Assembly (NCBI RefSeq): GCF_003977595.1 | Contig: NZ_RYYR01000004.1 | Span: forward strand, 62,001-126,000 | Source of the DNA: Lysinibacillus antri | GTDB lineage: Bacteria; Bacillota; Bacilli; Bacillales_A; Planococcaceae | Direction: 5' to 3' | DNA: 64,000 nt | In this document: in pieces, positions 9,155 to 18,600 of the stretch | Layout: the number at the start of each line of letters is the position of its first letter | Position numbering within the stretch: position 1 is the first letter of the stretch | Notes under the pieces: generated by a model | Seen by the model: only the letters and a program-made list of their open reading frames with translations | What the model was told of the DNA's origin: nothing | Databases searched by the model: none | Made by a program: the position numbers and the translations under genes

Positions 9155-10179
9155 ATCAACCAGCGTTGTTATCCAAGCAAAATATTATTTTTGTCCTACT
9201 TCTAGTTGCTCTAGTCGCTTTCCCGTTTGTTGCGGATTCCCGTACACTAACCATTTTACTAACGCAAATTTTTATTTTTGGCATTCTAGCAATGAGTTAT
9301 GATATTTTACTAGGCTATACAGGGATTGTTTCATTTGGTCATGCGATGTTCTTTGGAGTAGGTGCATACTCGACGGCCATTATGCTAAAAGAAATAGATC
9401 CAACCATCACAGTATTTATTTCATCAATTGCCATTGGAATGATTCTCTCAGGCATTATTAGCTTTTTTGTCGGCCTACTAACACTTCGATTGAAAAGTCA
9501 CTTTTTTGCCATGCTAACCCTCGCGATCTCTGGCTTATTGTTAGTGGTTGCGGAAAAGTGGCGCACTGTTACGAAAGGAAATGATGGGTTTACATTTCGA
9601 GCACCTGAAGTTTTTAAAGATCGAATTGTCTTTTACTTTTGTGTATTGGCATGTCTAGTCATTGTCTTTTTACTTTTACGCCGATTCGTTAATTCTCCTC
9701 TTGGACGGGTGTTGATCGCGGTTCGAGAAAATGAACAACGAACGAGATCGCTAGGATTTAAAACATTGCATTATAAAGTTATTTCATCCATTGTAGCGGG
9801 TGTCATTGCAAGTTTAGCCGGATCGCTTTATGCCGTGTCCTTACGCTTTGTGAATACAAGCATGATGACGATGGATATCACCCTGGATGCATTACTAATG
9901 ACGATTATAGGTGGCGTTGGTACGTTAATTGGTCCTTTAGTTGGTTCAGTAGTAATTGAATTTGCTCAACATTATTTATCAGGACTTGCAAGAGATTTCC
10001 CAATTTTCGAACGGTGGATCATCTTCTTTGGCATCATTTACATTTTAGCGGTCGTTTTCTTCCCAAAAGGAATTGTCGGGTCGATTATGGCGAAATTCTC
10101 AAAATGGAAACAACAACATACTATCGAAAGCGTAGTCAGTAAAGGTCCTTTACCAGAGGAGAAGGAGCGGTCGGAATGA
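9151..10179 (+). CDS. livM: LivM-type ABC transporter permease
   Basis: This 342-aa permease has about nine to ten membrane segments. LLGYTGIVSFGHAMFFGVGAY near the N-terminus and IGGVGTLIGPLVGS in the second half are LivM signatures. The start overlaps the livH stop (ATGA) and its own stop overlaps the start of the KAS III-like gene, so importer and enzymes form one coupled unit. Confidence 0.9.
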   Translation: MNQPALLSKQNIIFVLLLVALVAFPFVADSRTLTILLTQIFIFGILAMSYDILLGYTGIVSFGHAMFFGVGAYSTAIMLKEIDPTITVFISSIAIGMILSGIISFFVGLLTLRLKSHFFAMLTLAISGLLLVVAEKWRTVTKGNDGFTFRAPEVFKDRIVFYFCVLACLVIVFLLLRRFVNSPLGRVLIAVRENEQRTRSLGFKTLHYKVISSIVAGVIASLAGSLYAVSLRFVNTSMMTMDITLDALLMTIIGGVGTLIGPLVGSVVIEFAQHYLSGLARDFPIFERWIIFFGIIYILAVVFFPKGIVGSIMAKFSKWKQQHTIESVVSKGPLPEEKERSE

Positions 10180-11192
10180 ATGTGGGAATTACAGGATTAG
10201 GCGTCTATTTACCAAAAAAAAGAATGACCGGTGAAGAAATTGCTCGTATAGCGAATATACCGGTGAATATTGTGAAAACGAAAATGGGTATTGATGAAAA
10301 GACGATTGCAGGAAACGACGAACATACGGTACAAATGGCGATTTGGGCAGCTAAAGAAGCTATACAGCATGCAAAGATTAACCCAAAAGCGATTGATGTC
10401 ATTATTTATTTTGGGGAAGAACATAAAGAATACCCGATTTGGACAGCAGCAATTAAAATCCAAGAAGAAATTGGAGCTACCAATGCATGGGCATTTGATA
10501 TTCAACTAAGATGTGGAACGGCTATTTTGGCGATGAAATTAGCAAAAAGCTTAATGCACTCCGATGAAAACATTCAAACGGTGTTACTTGCAGGTGGCTA
10601 CCGAAACCACGATTTAATTGATTATGAAAATCCGAGAACTCGCTTTATGTTTAACTTAGGTGCGGGTGGCGGTGCACTGGTAGTAGAACGAGATGCTTCA
10701 GAAAATATTGTTTATGAATCGGACATTATTACAGATGGTTCCTTTTCAGAAGATGTTATTGTCCCGGTAGGTGGAACAAAACAACCGTTAACGCCTTTCC
10801 TGTTAGAGCAAGGGTTATTCCGGTTAGATGTGACAGACCCAGAAGGCATGAAACAAAGACTTGAGCAAAAATCTCTCGATAATTTTATTAAAGTTATTCG
10901 AAACTCTTTAATGAAGAGTGGATTTACTGAATCACAGTTATCGTATTTAGCGATGCTGCATATGAAAAAATCGGCCCATGACTACGTATTAAAGGTGTTC
11001 GATTTACAAGATGAGAATTCTATCTATTTATCAAACTACGGTCATATTGGTCAAATCGATCAAATTCTTTCTTTAAAATTAGCATTAGAAGAAGGGAAAA
11101 TTAAAGACGGTGATGTAGTTACATTAGTTAGTGCCGGTATTGGTTACGCATGGGGGGCCGTTACGGTTCAATGGGGAAAACAAAGGGGTTGA
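10176..11192 (+). CDS. KAS III-like (FabH/thiolase superfamily) condensing or cleaving enzyme, atypical active site
   Basis: This 338-aa protein has a thiolase-superfamily fold: N-terminal VGITGLGVYLPKKRMT, the catalytic Cys113 in LRCGTAILAM, and His262 in MLHMKKSAH at the position of FabH His244. At the site of the FabH catalytic Asn (HGNTS) it reads YGHIGQ, so the triad would be Cys-His-His. The usual AACSG motif is also replaced. It is therefore probably not a housekeeping FabH. In an operon with an acyl-CoA ligase and an SDR, it could make or break a carbon-carbon bond on a CoA thioester, for example retro-Claisen cleavage (inference). HMG-CoA-synthase-like chemistry is another option. 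Confidence 0.8.
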   Translation: MNVGITGLGVYLPKKRMTGEEIARIANIPVNIVKTKMGIDEKTIAGNDEHTVQMAIWAAKEAIQHAKINPKAIDVIIYFGEEHKEYPIWTAAIKIQEEIGATNAWAFDIQLRCGTAILAMKLAKSLMHSDENIQTVLLAGGYRNHDLIDYENPRTRFMFNLGAGGGALVVERDASENIVYESDIITDGSFSEDVIVPVGGTKQPLTPFLLEQGLFRLDVTDPEGMKQRLEQKSLDNFIKVIRNSLMKSGFTESQLSYLAMLHMKKSAHDYVLKVFDLQDENSIYLSNYGHIGQIDQILSLKLALEEGKIKDGDVVTLVSAGIGYAWGAVTVQWGKQRG

Positions 11193-11196
11193 AAAA

Positions 11197-12090
11197 ATGA
11201 GTGAGCTTTTGAAGTTTGTAGAGCTACCAAATGGAGAAACACTTTCTTACCGTGAACGACTTGGTGGAGATCAACTATGTCTGTTTATTCATGGCAATAT
11301 GACCTCCTCAAAACATTGGGATGTATTAATGGAAGTGTTTGATGAGCGATTTACGATAATCGCACCGGATTTACGTGGATTTGGTCAATCTTCATACCAT
11401 CATCGTGTGTCGCACATGAGAGATTTTAGTGATGATGTAAAAAGTTTTGTGGATTGTTTAGGATTAAAAGATTTTAGTTTAGTAGGTTGGTCGACAGGTG
11501 GCGCAGTGGCGATGCAATTTTGCGTCGATTATCCTGAGTATTGTAACAAGCTCATTCTCCTTGCATCGGCTTCTACGCGCGGCTACCCATTTTATAAAAC
11601 AAATGACGATGGATCGCCAAACTTTTCAACACGCTTTACAACAATTGAAGAAATTGAAAACGATCATGGCAAAACGGTACCAATGCAAGCTCTATACGAT
11701 AAGAAAAATCGAGAAGGGTTAAAAGCCATTTGGAATGCAGCGATTTATACCCATAACAAGCCCAATCAAAAAAAATATGAAGAATACGTTGATGATATGT
11801 TAACGCAACGGAATTTAGCGGATGTGTACCATGTATTAAATACATTTAACATTAGCCATGTCGACAATGAAGCTTCAAAAGGTAATGGGGAAATCGATCG
11901 AATTCAAATACCTACGCTTATTTTGTATGGGGAACGAGATTATGTAGTGCCTGTTCATATGACGAATGAGCTAATAGAGGATTTTGGTACAAAAGCGAGC
12001 GCAGTAAAATTAAACAATTGCGGGCATTCACCATTAATGGATGACTTAGATCAATTACAACAAACAATAGAAAACTTTTTAATAGATTAG
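11197..12090 (+). CDS. Alpha/beta-hydrolase
   Basis: This 298-aa protein has the alpha/beta-hydrolase pattern: oxyanion motif LFIHGNMTSS near residue 30, nucleophile Ser99 in VGWSTGGA, acid Asp in LYGERDYVVP and His in NNCGHSPLMD. The ATG at 11197 with AAAGGGG 8 nt upstream is preferred over an in-frame ATG at 11131 that lies inside the preceding gene. Members of the family hydrolyse esters, lactones, thioesters or beta-diketone C-C bonds; the substrate here is unknown but should be an intermediate of the operon's pathway. Confidence 0.85.
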   Translation: MSELLKFVELPNGETLSYRERLGGDQLCLFIHGNMTSSKHWDVLMEVFDERFTIIAPDLRGFGQSSYHHRVSHMRDFSDDVKSFVDCLGLKDFSLVGWSTGGAVAMQFCVDYPEYCNKLILLASASTRGYPFYKTNDDGSPNFSTRFTTIEEIENDHGKTVPMQALYDKKNREGLKAIWNAAIYTHNKPNQKKYEEYVDDMLTQRNLADVYHVLNTFNISHVDNEASKGNGEIDRIQIPTLILYGERDYVVPVHMTNELIEDFGTKASAVKLNNCGHSPLMDDLDQLQQTIENFLID

Positions 12091-12118
12091 ATGGCAAAAC
12101 TTACGTGAGGTGACGATT

Positions 12119-12859
12119 GTGAGATTAAAAGATAAAGTAGCCGTTATTACAGGGGCTGCCAATGGAATTGGAAAGGCAGCGGCAGAGGTTTTTTTACAGC
12201 AGGGAGCGAAAGTAGCGATTGTAGACTTTGATTTGGAAGCAGGGAAACAATTCGAAACCTCGCTTTTAGAACAAGGCTATGATGTGTTATTTATTCAAGT
12301 CAATGTAGCAGATCCATCCAGTGTAAAATTGATGGTAGAGCAAGTTATAGATAAATATAACAAGATTGATATTTTAATAAATAATGCGGGCATTACACGA
12401 GATGCAATGCTTGTCAAAATGAAGGAAGAAGATTTTAACCAAGTGTTAGACGTGAACTTAAAAGGAGTATTTCATTGTACACAAGCCGTCGTTCCACATA
12501 TGATTGCGCAAGGTTATGGCAAAATTATTAATACATCCTCTGTAAGCGGGGTTTATGGTAACGTTGGGCAAACAAATTATGCGGCGACAAAAGCGGCCGT
12601 AGTAGGAATGACAAAAACATGGGCGAAGGAATTTGGGAGAAAAGGCATTAATGTGAATGCGGTTGCACCGGGCTTTACAAAAACAAGTATGGTCGAAAAA
12701 ATGCCAGAAAAGGTTTTAAATCAAATGGAATCGATTGTTTCATTACAACGTCTAGGGAACCCGACTGATATTGCAAATGCATATTTGTTTTTAGCATCCG
12801 ATGAGTCCAGCTATATTACGGGTCATGTTTTACATGTTGATGGGGGAATCATGATGTGA
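12119..12859 (+). CDS. SDR-family oxidoreductase, FabG-like
   Basis: This 246-aa classical short-chain dehydrogenase has cofactor motif TGAANGIG (11-18), NNAG, catalytic Ser in SSVSG and YAATK near residue 152, and ends with HVLHVDGGIMM. I prefer GTG at 12119, which gives the usual MRLKDKVAVITG start and a GAGGTGA site 5 nt upstream; a GTG at 12110 is in frame. In this operon it probably oxidises or reduces the 3-hydroxy/3-oxo group of an acyl-CoA and is not the fatty-acid-synthesis FabG. Confidence 0.87.
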   Translation: MRLKDKVAVITGAANGIGKAAAEVFLQQGAKVAIVDFDLEAGKQFETSLLEQGYDVLFIQVNVADPSSVKLMVEQVIDKYNKIDILINNAGITRDAMLVKMKEEDFNQVLDVNLKGVFHCTQAVVPHMIAQGYGKIINTSSVSGVYGNVGQTNYAATKAAVVGMTKTWAKEFGRKGINVNAVAPGFTKTSMVEKMPEKVLNQMESIVSLQRLGNPTDIANAYLFLASDESSYITGHVLHVDGGIMM

Positions 12860-12877
12860 CGAAAGGAGGGTGTTTAC

Positions 12878-14347
12878 ATGCTGGGTGGCCAAGATTGGAT
12901 ATTAAAAAGAGCTCGTCTAACACCTGACAAAATTGCACTGATTGATATCCAAAGCAATCGAAAATGGACCTATGAACAATTGTCGATCGAAACGTTAAAA
13001 TGGCTCGCTTATCTTCAAAATCAAAAGATCCAAAAAGGTGAGCGTGTTGCGTTTTTAGCAGAAAATCGGATTGATTTGTTTCCTTTATTATTTGCTTGTG
13101 GATTAGGTGAATATATATTCGTCCCTCTCAATTGGCGACTTAGTGAACATGAATTATCGTCTATACTAGATGATTGTACCCCTACCATTTTATTTACAGA
13201 TGACAAGTTTGCGGCTATAGGAAAACGTATATGTCCAAATACACAGGCAATAAAAAATATCGATGGGAAGTGTGCCGTATTCTCACACTCATCATCTTGG
13301 AAAAGTTCTGATCCATTACTTATCATCTATACAGGGGGGACTACCGGGAAACCAAAAGGAGTAGTTCTCTCGTTTGAAGCAATTAATTGGAATGCAATGA
13401 ATACGATCATTAGTTGGGGATTAGAGCCGTCAGATTGCACACTGAATTATATGCCACTCTTTCATACAGGTGGATTAAACGCACTTTCTTTACCAATCTT
13501 AATGGTAGGTGGCACCGTTGTCATTGGTCAACGGTTTGAACCGGAAGAGGCCATCCGTGCGATTGATGAATATAAAACAACCATTTCACTTTTTGTCCCA
13601 ACAATGTATCAGGCAATGGTTGAAACAACTTATTTTAAACAATCCTCCTTTCCAACCGTTAAAGTATTTCTATCTGGTGGTGCACCTTGTCCAAAAACAA
13701 TTTATCAATATTTTATGGAAAAAGGCTTAAAATTTAAGGAAGGGTATGGGTTGACTGAGGCTGGGCCAAATAATTTTTATATTCCCCCTGAGGTAGCTGC
13801 AAAAAAGGTGGGCTCAGTAGGGAAATGCATGCTCTTTAACGCCATTCAAATTCAAAATGAAAAAGGTACTCTATGCCATACAGGTGAAGTTGGAGAACTA
13901 TACATTAAAGGGAAGCATATGTTCACTCATTATTGGAATAATCCTGAAGAAACAACGAGCGCCTTAAGCGATGGGTGGTTAAAAACGGGTGACCTTGCAA
14001 AAATGGATGAACATGGGGATATATACATCGTCGGTCGAAGGAAAGATATGATTATTACAGGCGGAGAGAATGTTTATCCACAAGAAGTGGAGCAATGTCT
14101 CATTACACATCCAAAGATAAAGGAAGTAGCCGTTGTTGGGGTGCATGATTCAAAATGGGGGGAAGCGGTTACGGCATTTCTTGTCGCTAGTGAGGTATCC
14201 GTTCAATTAAAAGATGAATTAGTCCTCCTATGTCGAGAGCAACTAGCAGGCTATAAAGTGCCGAAAAGCTTTCATTTTGTTAGTGAATTACCGAAAACCC
14301 ATGTTGGAAAAATTGATAAAAAGCAATTAGTCGAGCGATCTGTTTAG
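12878..14347 (+). CDS. AMP-forming acyl-CoA synthetase (ligase)
   Basis: This 489-aa member of the ANL superfamily has the AMP-binding loop YTGGTTGKPKG near residue 151, GYGLTEAGP, the hinge motif LKTGDLAKMDEHG, GRRKDMIITGGENVYP and the C-terminal catalytic lysine in THVGKIDKKQL. It activates a carboxylic acid to its CoA thioester. As the last gene of the importer operon it would act first on the imported acid. The short N-terminal domain suggests a medium or aromatic acid, not a long-chain fatty acid (inference). Confidence 0.9.
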   Translation: MLGGQDWILKRARLTPDKIALIDIQSNRKWTYEQLSIETLKWLAYLQNQKIQKGERVAFLAENRIDLFPLLFACGLGEYIFVPLNWRLSEHELSSILDDCTPTILFTDDKFAAIGKRICPNTQAIKNIDGKCAVFSHSSSWKSSDPLLIIYTGGTTGKPKGVVLSFEAINWNAMNTIISWGLEPSDCTLNYMPLFHTGGLNALSLPILMVGGTVVIGQRFEPEEAIRAIDEYKTTISLFVPTMYQAMVETTYFKQSSFPTVKVFLSGGAPCPKTIYQYFMEKGLKFKEGYGLTEAGPNNFYIPPEVAAKKVGSVGKCMLFNAIQIQNEKGTLCHTGEVGELYIKGKHMFTHYWNNPEETTSALSDGWLKTGDLAKMDEHGDIYIVGRRKDMIITGGENVYPQEVEQCLITHPKIKEVAVVGVHDSKWGEAVTAFLVASEVSVQLKDELVLLCREQLAGYKVPKSFHFVSELPKTHVGKIDKKQLVERSV

Positions 14348-14364
14348 GCAGATCGTTTTGTTTT
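14334..14364 (+). terminator. Terminator overlapping the stop codon of the acyl-CoA ligase
   Basis: The stem cgatctg / cagatcg has loop tttagg, which contains the TAG stop codon, and is followed by ttttgtttt. It closes the nine-gene operon. Confidence 0.8.
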
Positions 14365-14482
14365 GATTAGTAAAGTAGAAGCTTCCTGGATCATAGCCAC
14401 AGTAGGTTCAATAATTGAAATAACAAATCAGTAATTTTAACCGTTCATAATATTGGGCGACCGAAAGTAGTATGTAATAGTG

Positions 14483-14511
14483 AAAAAAACACACTAAAAA
14501 TATAGTGTGCT
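14483..14511 (-). terminator. Terminator of the CheX-like gene
   Basis: Read on the minus strand, a cacacta / tagtgtg stem is followed by seven T residues, 35 nt beyond the stop codon. Confidence 0.85.
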
Positions 14512-14545
14512 AATTCATTATTTTCAATTGTTTTTTTGTAAAATG

Positions 14546-15001
14546 TTATTCGTTATCGATTGTAAATAAAATGGTTACCATACCAACATCTGCAATTTCT
14601 ACAGGTAATCGGAATGCTTTGTCAAAACCAAACATTTTCGTATTTCCTACCATGACAGTTGGAGGCGTAATGTCTACATTCAAGTCTTGTGTCCCTACAT
14701 GTGTACATAAATTCCCAGCGAACATGTTCCCCAATTCACCAGTAAAGGATTCTAACATTTCCCCTTCTAAAGGCATACCAAACATTTGTGCACCAATTGC
14801 ACTAAATGTTGATGTTGTACTATCGATGATGACTCTCCCTTTTATATCGCCTAATAGTCCTATTAATACACCCATCTCTTTTTGAATAAAAGGTTCTGAT
14901 AAAATCGAAGGAGACTGAAAATTTAGTTGCATAGGAAGGATTGTTTTTAATGAGTGGATAGACCCGTTTAATATTGTTTGAATATGTTTCGAATTATTCA
15001 A
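14546..15001 (-). CDS. CheX-like chemotaxis phosphatase family protein
   Basis: This 151-aa protein belongs to the CheC/CheX/FliY family. The motif SFTGELGNMFAGN at about residues 84-96 fits the phosphatase signature S-x3-E-x2-N plus the family GN. One such site is present, as in CheX. CheX removes phosphate from CheY-P and would tune flagellar switching. It is a lone gene with its own terminator; no other chemotaxis gene is near except a receptor remnant at 46.3 kb. Confidence 0.85.
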   Translation of the reverse strand: MNNSKHIQTILNGSIHSLKTILPMQLNFQSPSILSEPFIQKEMGVLIGLLGDIKGRVIIDSTTSTFSAIGAQMFGMPLEGEMLESFTGELGNMFAGNLCTHVGTQDLNVDITPPTVMVGNTKMFGFDKAFRLPVEIADVGMVTILFTIDNE

Positions 15002-15078
15002 TTAAATACACCCTTTTTTCGACTTTTTTTTATCTTACCATTAAATTAACATCCTAGTATATAAAATATTGAAGGGAG

Positions 15079-15108
15079 TTGACTAATTTTCTAAAATTTT
15101 AATATAAT
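15079..15108 (+). promoter_or_regulatory. Sigma-A promoter followed by Fur box
   Basis: TTGACT (15079-15084) and TATAAT (15103-15108) are separated by 18 nt. A Fur-type operator lies just downstream and the next gene-like object is the 27-aa membrane peptide at 15392. Confidence 0.7.
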
Positions 15109-15112
15109 TAAG

Positions 15113-15127
15113 TGAAAATGATTATCA
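15113..15127. promoter_or_regulatory. Fur-family operator (7-1-7 box)
   Basis: TGAAAATGATTATCA matches the 7-1-7 consensus TGATAATNATTATCA at 14 of 15 positions and overlaps the expected transcription start. Fur is most likely; PerR and Zur use similar boxes. Confidence 0.65.
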
Positions 15128-15352
15128 AATAGAAAAGCGAAGAACGCTCGTTCAGCTCTGAAAACAACTGGCCGACAAAAACGCCACATCGTGTAGCATT
15201 TTCGGCACTTGTACATCCATGTACGGCGGAGGAAACGACAAGAGGACGCTCTTTGTCCTCACAGGCGTTTTCGAAGTTGTTGAAGAGCTAGCGTTCGTAG
15301 CTAGACAAATAGAAAAGAGAAAACAGTTCGTCCAACTCTGTAAAAACTAGCC
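15126..15352. repeat. Imperfect inverted-repeat element flanked by partial direct repeats
   Basis: Arms gaacgct...agctct...aacaact (from 15142) and agttgtt...agagct...agcgttc (to 15296) form an interrupted long stem. Internal hairpins are gtacatccatgtac (near 15210-15224) and gaggac...gtcctc (15242-15260). A related 47-nt sequence beginning caaatagaaaag occurs on both sides (15126-15173 and 15305-15352). It contains no gene and looks like a small mobile or structured repeat inserted between the Fur-box promoter and the peptide gene. Confidence 0.6.
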
Positions 15353-15391
15353 AAAAGAAATTTATAAAATCAAAATAAAAGGAGACTGAAA

Positions 15392-15475
15392 ATGATGGTG
15401 TACATGTTTGTTGGAGCTACGATTTTAATTTATGCGAGTGTTGGTACTTATGTATTAAAAAAGACAACTAAATGA
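15392..15475 (+). CDS. 27-aa single-pass membrane peptide
   Basis: ATG at 15392 has AAAGGAGA 8 nt upstream and is followed by 27 codons: a hydrophobic stretch (FVGATILIYASVGTYVL) and a basic KKTTK tail, the pattern of a small single-pass membrane protein with the C-terminus inside. I do not recognise a family. The nearest promoter upstream is the Fur-box promoter at 15079, separated by the repeat element, so iron regulation is possible but not shown. The good ribosome site and membrane-segment composition argue that it is real. Confidence 0.6.
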   Translation: MMVYMFVGATILIYASVGTYVLKKTTK

Positions 15476-15585
15476 TCCAATTCGTCACTATTTTATTAAT
15501 CTCCGCTCCTCTAAAATCCCCCCCCTGTTTTTTGAATAGTTGGAAAATGGATTTATTTGCCCTTAATTCTTTTTTTTTGCCGATT

Positions 15586-15613
15586 TTACGAAACAATCAT
15601 GGTAGTATATAAT
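15586..15613 (+). promoter_or_regulatory. Candidate promoter of dynA
   Basis: TTTACG (15586-15591) and TATAAT (15608-15613) are spaced by 16 nt. The -10 box is perfect and the -35 box is weak. Transcription from here would start after the in-frame GTG at 15615, which argues against that GTG as the start of dynA. Confidence 0.45.
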
Positions 15614-15644
15614 TGTGACAAAACTGAGGCAAAGGGGCATTAAT

Positions 15645-18600
15645 TTGCATATGAGTTCGTTTGAAGATAAAATACATCAATTGCTAAAGCAATCCGCAAT
15701 ACAATACATAATCTATAAAAATAATGAAGATACAGAACGTATGGAGAAACTTCATTTATTTGCTCGAAAGCTTTTACAAAAAGAATATGTAATCGGTTTC
15801 GCTGGTCACTTTTCAGCAGGGAAATCGAGTATGATCAACGCATTATCTGGCGAGGACATTTTAGCAGCAAGTCCAATTCCTACGAGTGCGAACATCGTAA
15901 AGGTACATAAATCCGAAGAAGATTTCGCTATTGTTTATATGCATCACGAAAAGCCAGTAAAATTTGAAGCTGGGTATGACTTTAAAACCGTAAAAGAATT
16001 AAGTAAAAATGGAGAGCTCGTTTCACAGATTGAAATCGGTCATAGCAATTCATCGCTCCCATTAGGTGTAACGGTAATGGATACGCCAGGAGTCGACTCG
16101 ACAGATGATGCGCATGCTATGTCGACAGAATCTGCACTTCATATTGCAGATGTCGTTTTTTATACAATGGACTACAACCATGTCCAATCTGAATTGAATT
16201 TCCAATTTACAAAACAATTAATGAAATACAATCCAAACGTCTACCTGATTGTAAACCAAATTGATAAACATAAAGAACAAGAATTATCATTCGAGGCGTT
16301 TAAACAATCTGTACACCAGTCGTTTGCTGCATGGGGAGTAGAACCAAAAGGGATCTTCTTCACATCACTAAGAGAATTTGACCATCCACACAATGACTTT
16401 ACGACAGTGAAAAAGATTGTGATGGACTCAATGGATGATTGGCAGGAGCAACTTGTTTTAACGGCAGAGAACACATTGAAAAAGTTACAAAGCGAACATT
16501 TAACCTACTTACAAGAAGAGAAGCAAAACCTGTTTGCTGAATACGAAAATGTGTTAAGCGATGATGAGTGGGAAAATAGACAGGATCTTCTTGAACAATA
16601 TGAAAAGCTAAAATTACAAACAGAAATGTTTTCAATCGAGAATTGGGAAGATTCATTTAAAGAAAAACGGAAAGAACTTCTGAACAATGCGGCCATCATT
16701 CCGGCTGATTTCCGAGATAAATTACGTTTGTATTTAGAAAGTAAGCAACCAGGCTTTAAAGTAGGCGGTCTATTCTCGGCTAAAAAGAAAACAGAAGAAG
16801 AACGCTCTAAACGCATACAAGATGTTTATGAGCAATTCAAGACCGTTTTACAATCTCAAATCATTGGTCATATGAAAAACTTAATGAAGCAATCTTTACG
16901 AGATGTTGGGGCATTAAAAGACGATAATGCTGCTCAAATTGAAGCGATGCAATTTGACGTACCATTTTCATTAATTGAAGACCAAGTAAAAGCGGATGCT
17001 CTTGCAACAGGGGATGCCCTACTGAATTTTGCAAATCGAGTTGCTGAGGCGACAAAACGTTACTTTGTGGACGCGACAGATGATTGGAAAGCAAGTCAAC
17101 GAACAGGATTACAAGATGTCGCGAGCCAGTTATCAGCACCTGTTCTATTAAAACTAAATTCGATGTCGAAAAAGGTCAATGCTATTCGTTCAATTCTTTC
17201 ATTAGATGATGGGATGCAATTTGCCGAAAAAGAAATTACTTACCCGACTAAAGATGTTCGTTCTGCATCCAAAATACAAGAACAAACATGGGTGAACAAT
17301 TTTGAGCAGTCGTTAAAAGAAATTCGACCATTTGACCCATCGATGCTAGCGCCAAAAGAAGAAAAAGTAATGGAAGAAGTAGAGTCGATTCAATCTTCTT
17401 TAACACTAAATGTTAAAGGTGATGAAGTCGTGCGCGCAGCCATTCAAACGGCTAATTCAGTAAAGAAAGTAGATGGCTTTGAAGAAGTGTCTAACTTCTT
17501 AATGAAGAAAGTAGAACGTCTACAGAAAAAAGATTTTACCATTGCTTTATTTGGTGCATTTAGTGCTGGGAAATCTAGTTTTTCTAACGCTTTAATGGGT
17601 TCAAAAGTGTTACCTGTTTCACCAAATCCGACAACAGCTGCTATCAATAAAATTAAACCTGTAACAAGTGAACATCCACACGAGACAGCAGATGTTCAAC
17701 TGAAAACGGCTGAGCAACTTTTAGAAGATATTAAGTATTCTTATGAAGCGATTGGTTTAACGATTCGATCATTAGAGGAAGCATTTAATCGTTCAGAAGA
17801 GGGCGTTAAAGTGCAACTGTCTGATGAGCGTTTAAATGTGCATAAATCCTTTATCCGTGCCTTTGCACAAGGCTTTAAAAGCTATGAATCAAAGCTTGGG
17901 GAAACAATTCGTGTAAACCGTGAAGAATTCGAGAAGTTTGTTGCCGAAGAAAATCGTTCTTGTTTTGTGGATAATATCGATTTCTATTACGATTGCGAAT
18001 TAACGAGAATGGGCGTAACACTGGTAGATACGCCAGGAGCTGATTCAATCAATGCACGTCATACTGGCGTAGCATTCGACTATATTCGTAATGCGGATGC
18101 CATTTTATTCATTACGTATTACAACCATGCCTTCGCAAAAGCGGACCGTGAGTTTTTAATTCAGTTAGGTCGTGTAAAAGATGCATTTGAACTAGATAAA
18201 ATGTTCTTCATCGTTAACGCGATTGATTTAGCTTCAACGAAAGAGGAAGAAGAAGAAGTAAAGAGCTATGTTCGAAACGAATTACAACGTTTTGGTATTC
18301 GTTTCCCACGACTATATGGTGTTTCAAGCTTAATGGCATTAAAAGAAAAAGTAGAGCAACAACAATTCGCATCAGGCATGGCTGATTTTGAACAGGCATT
18401 CCATCATTTCTTAAATGAGGAGCTTGCATCAATTGCCATTCAAGCGTTACACGAGGAAGTTGAAAAGACGCATCATCGTTTCTCGGAGTTAATTCACCAA
18501 ACAGAAGAGAACTTAAAACGTAAAGATGAACGCTTAGAAGAATTAACGAAGCTCGAACAATATGTTCGTAAAACATATAGTACGACGTCAACAAGCATTC

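Noticed and set aside
10176-11192. Housekeeping FabH
   Set aside because: The active-site motifs differ and the gene lies in an importer-acyl-CoA operon.
14546-15001. Plus-strand frame inside the CheX-like gene (14571-14885)
   Set aside because: It is an antisense shadow without a ribosome site; the minus-strand frame has the phosphatase motif.
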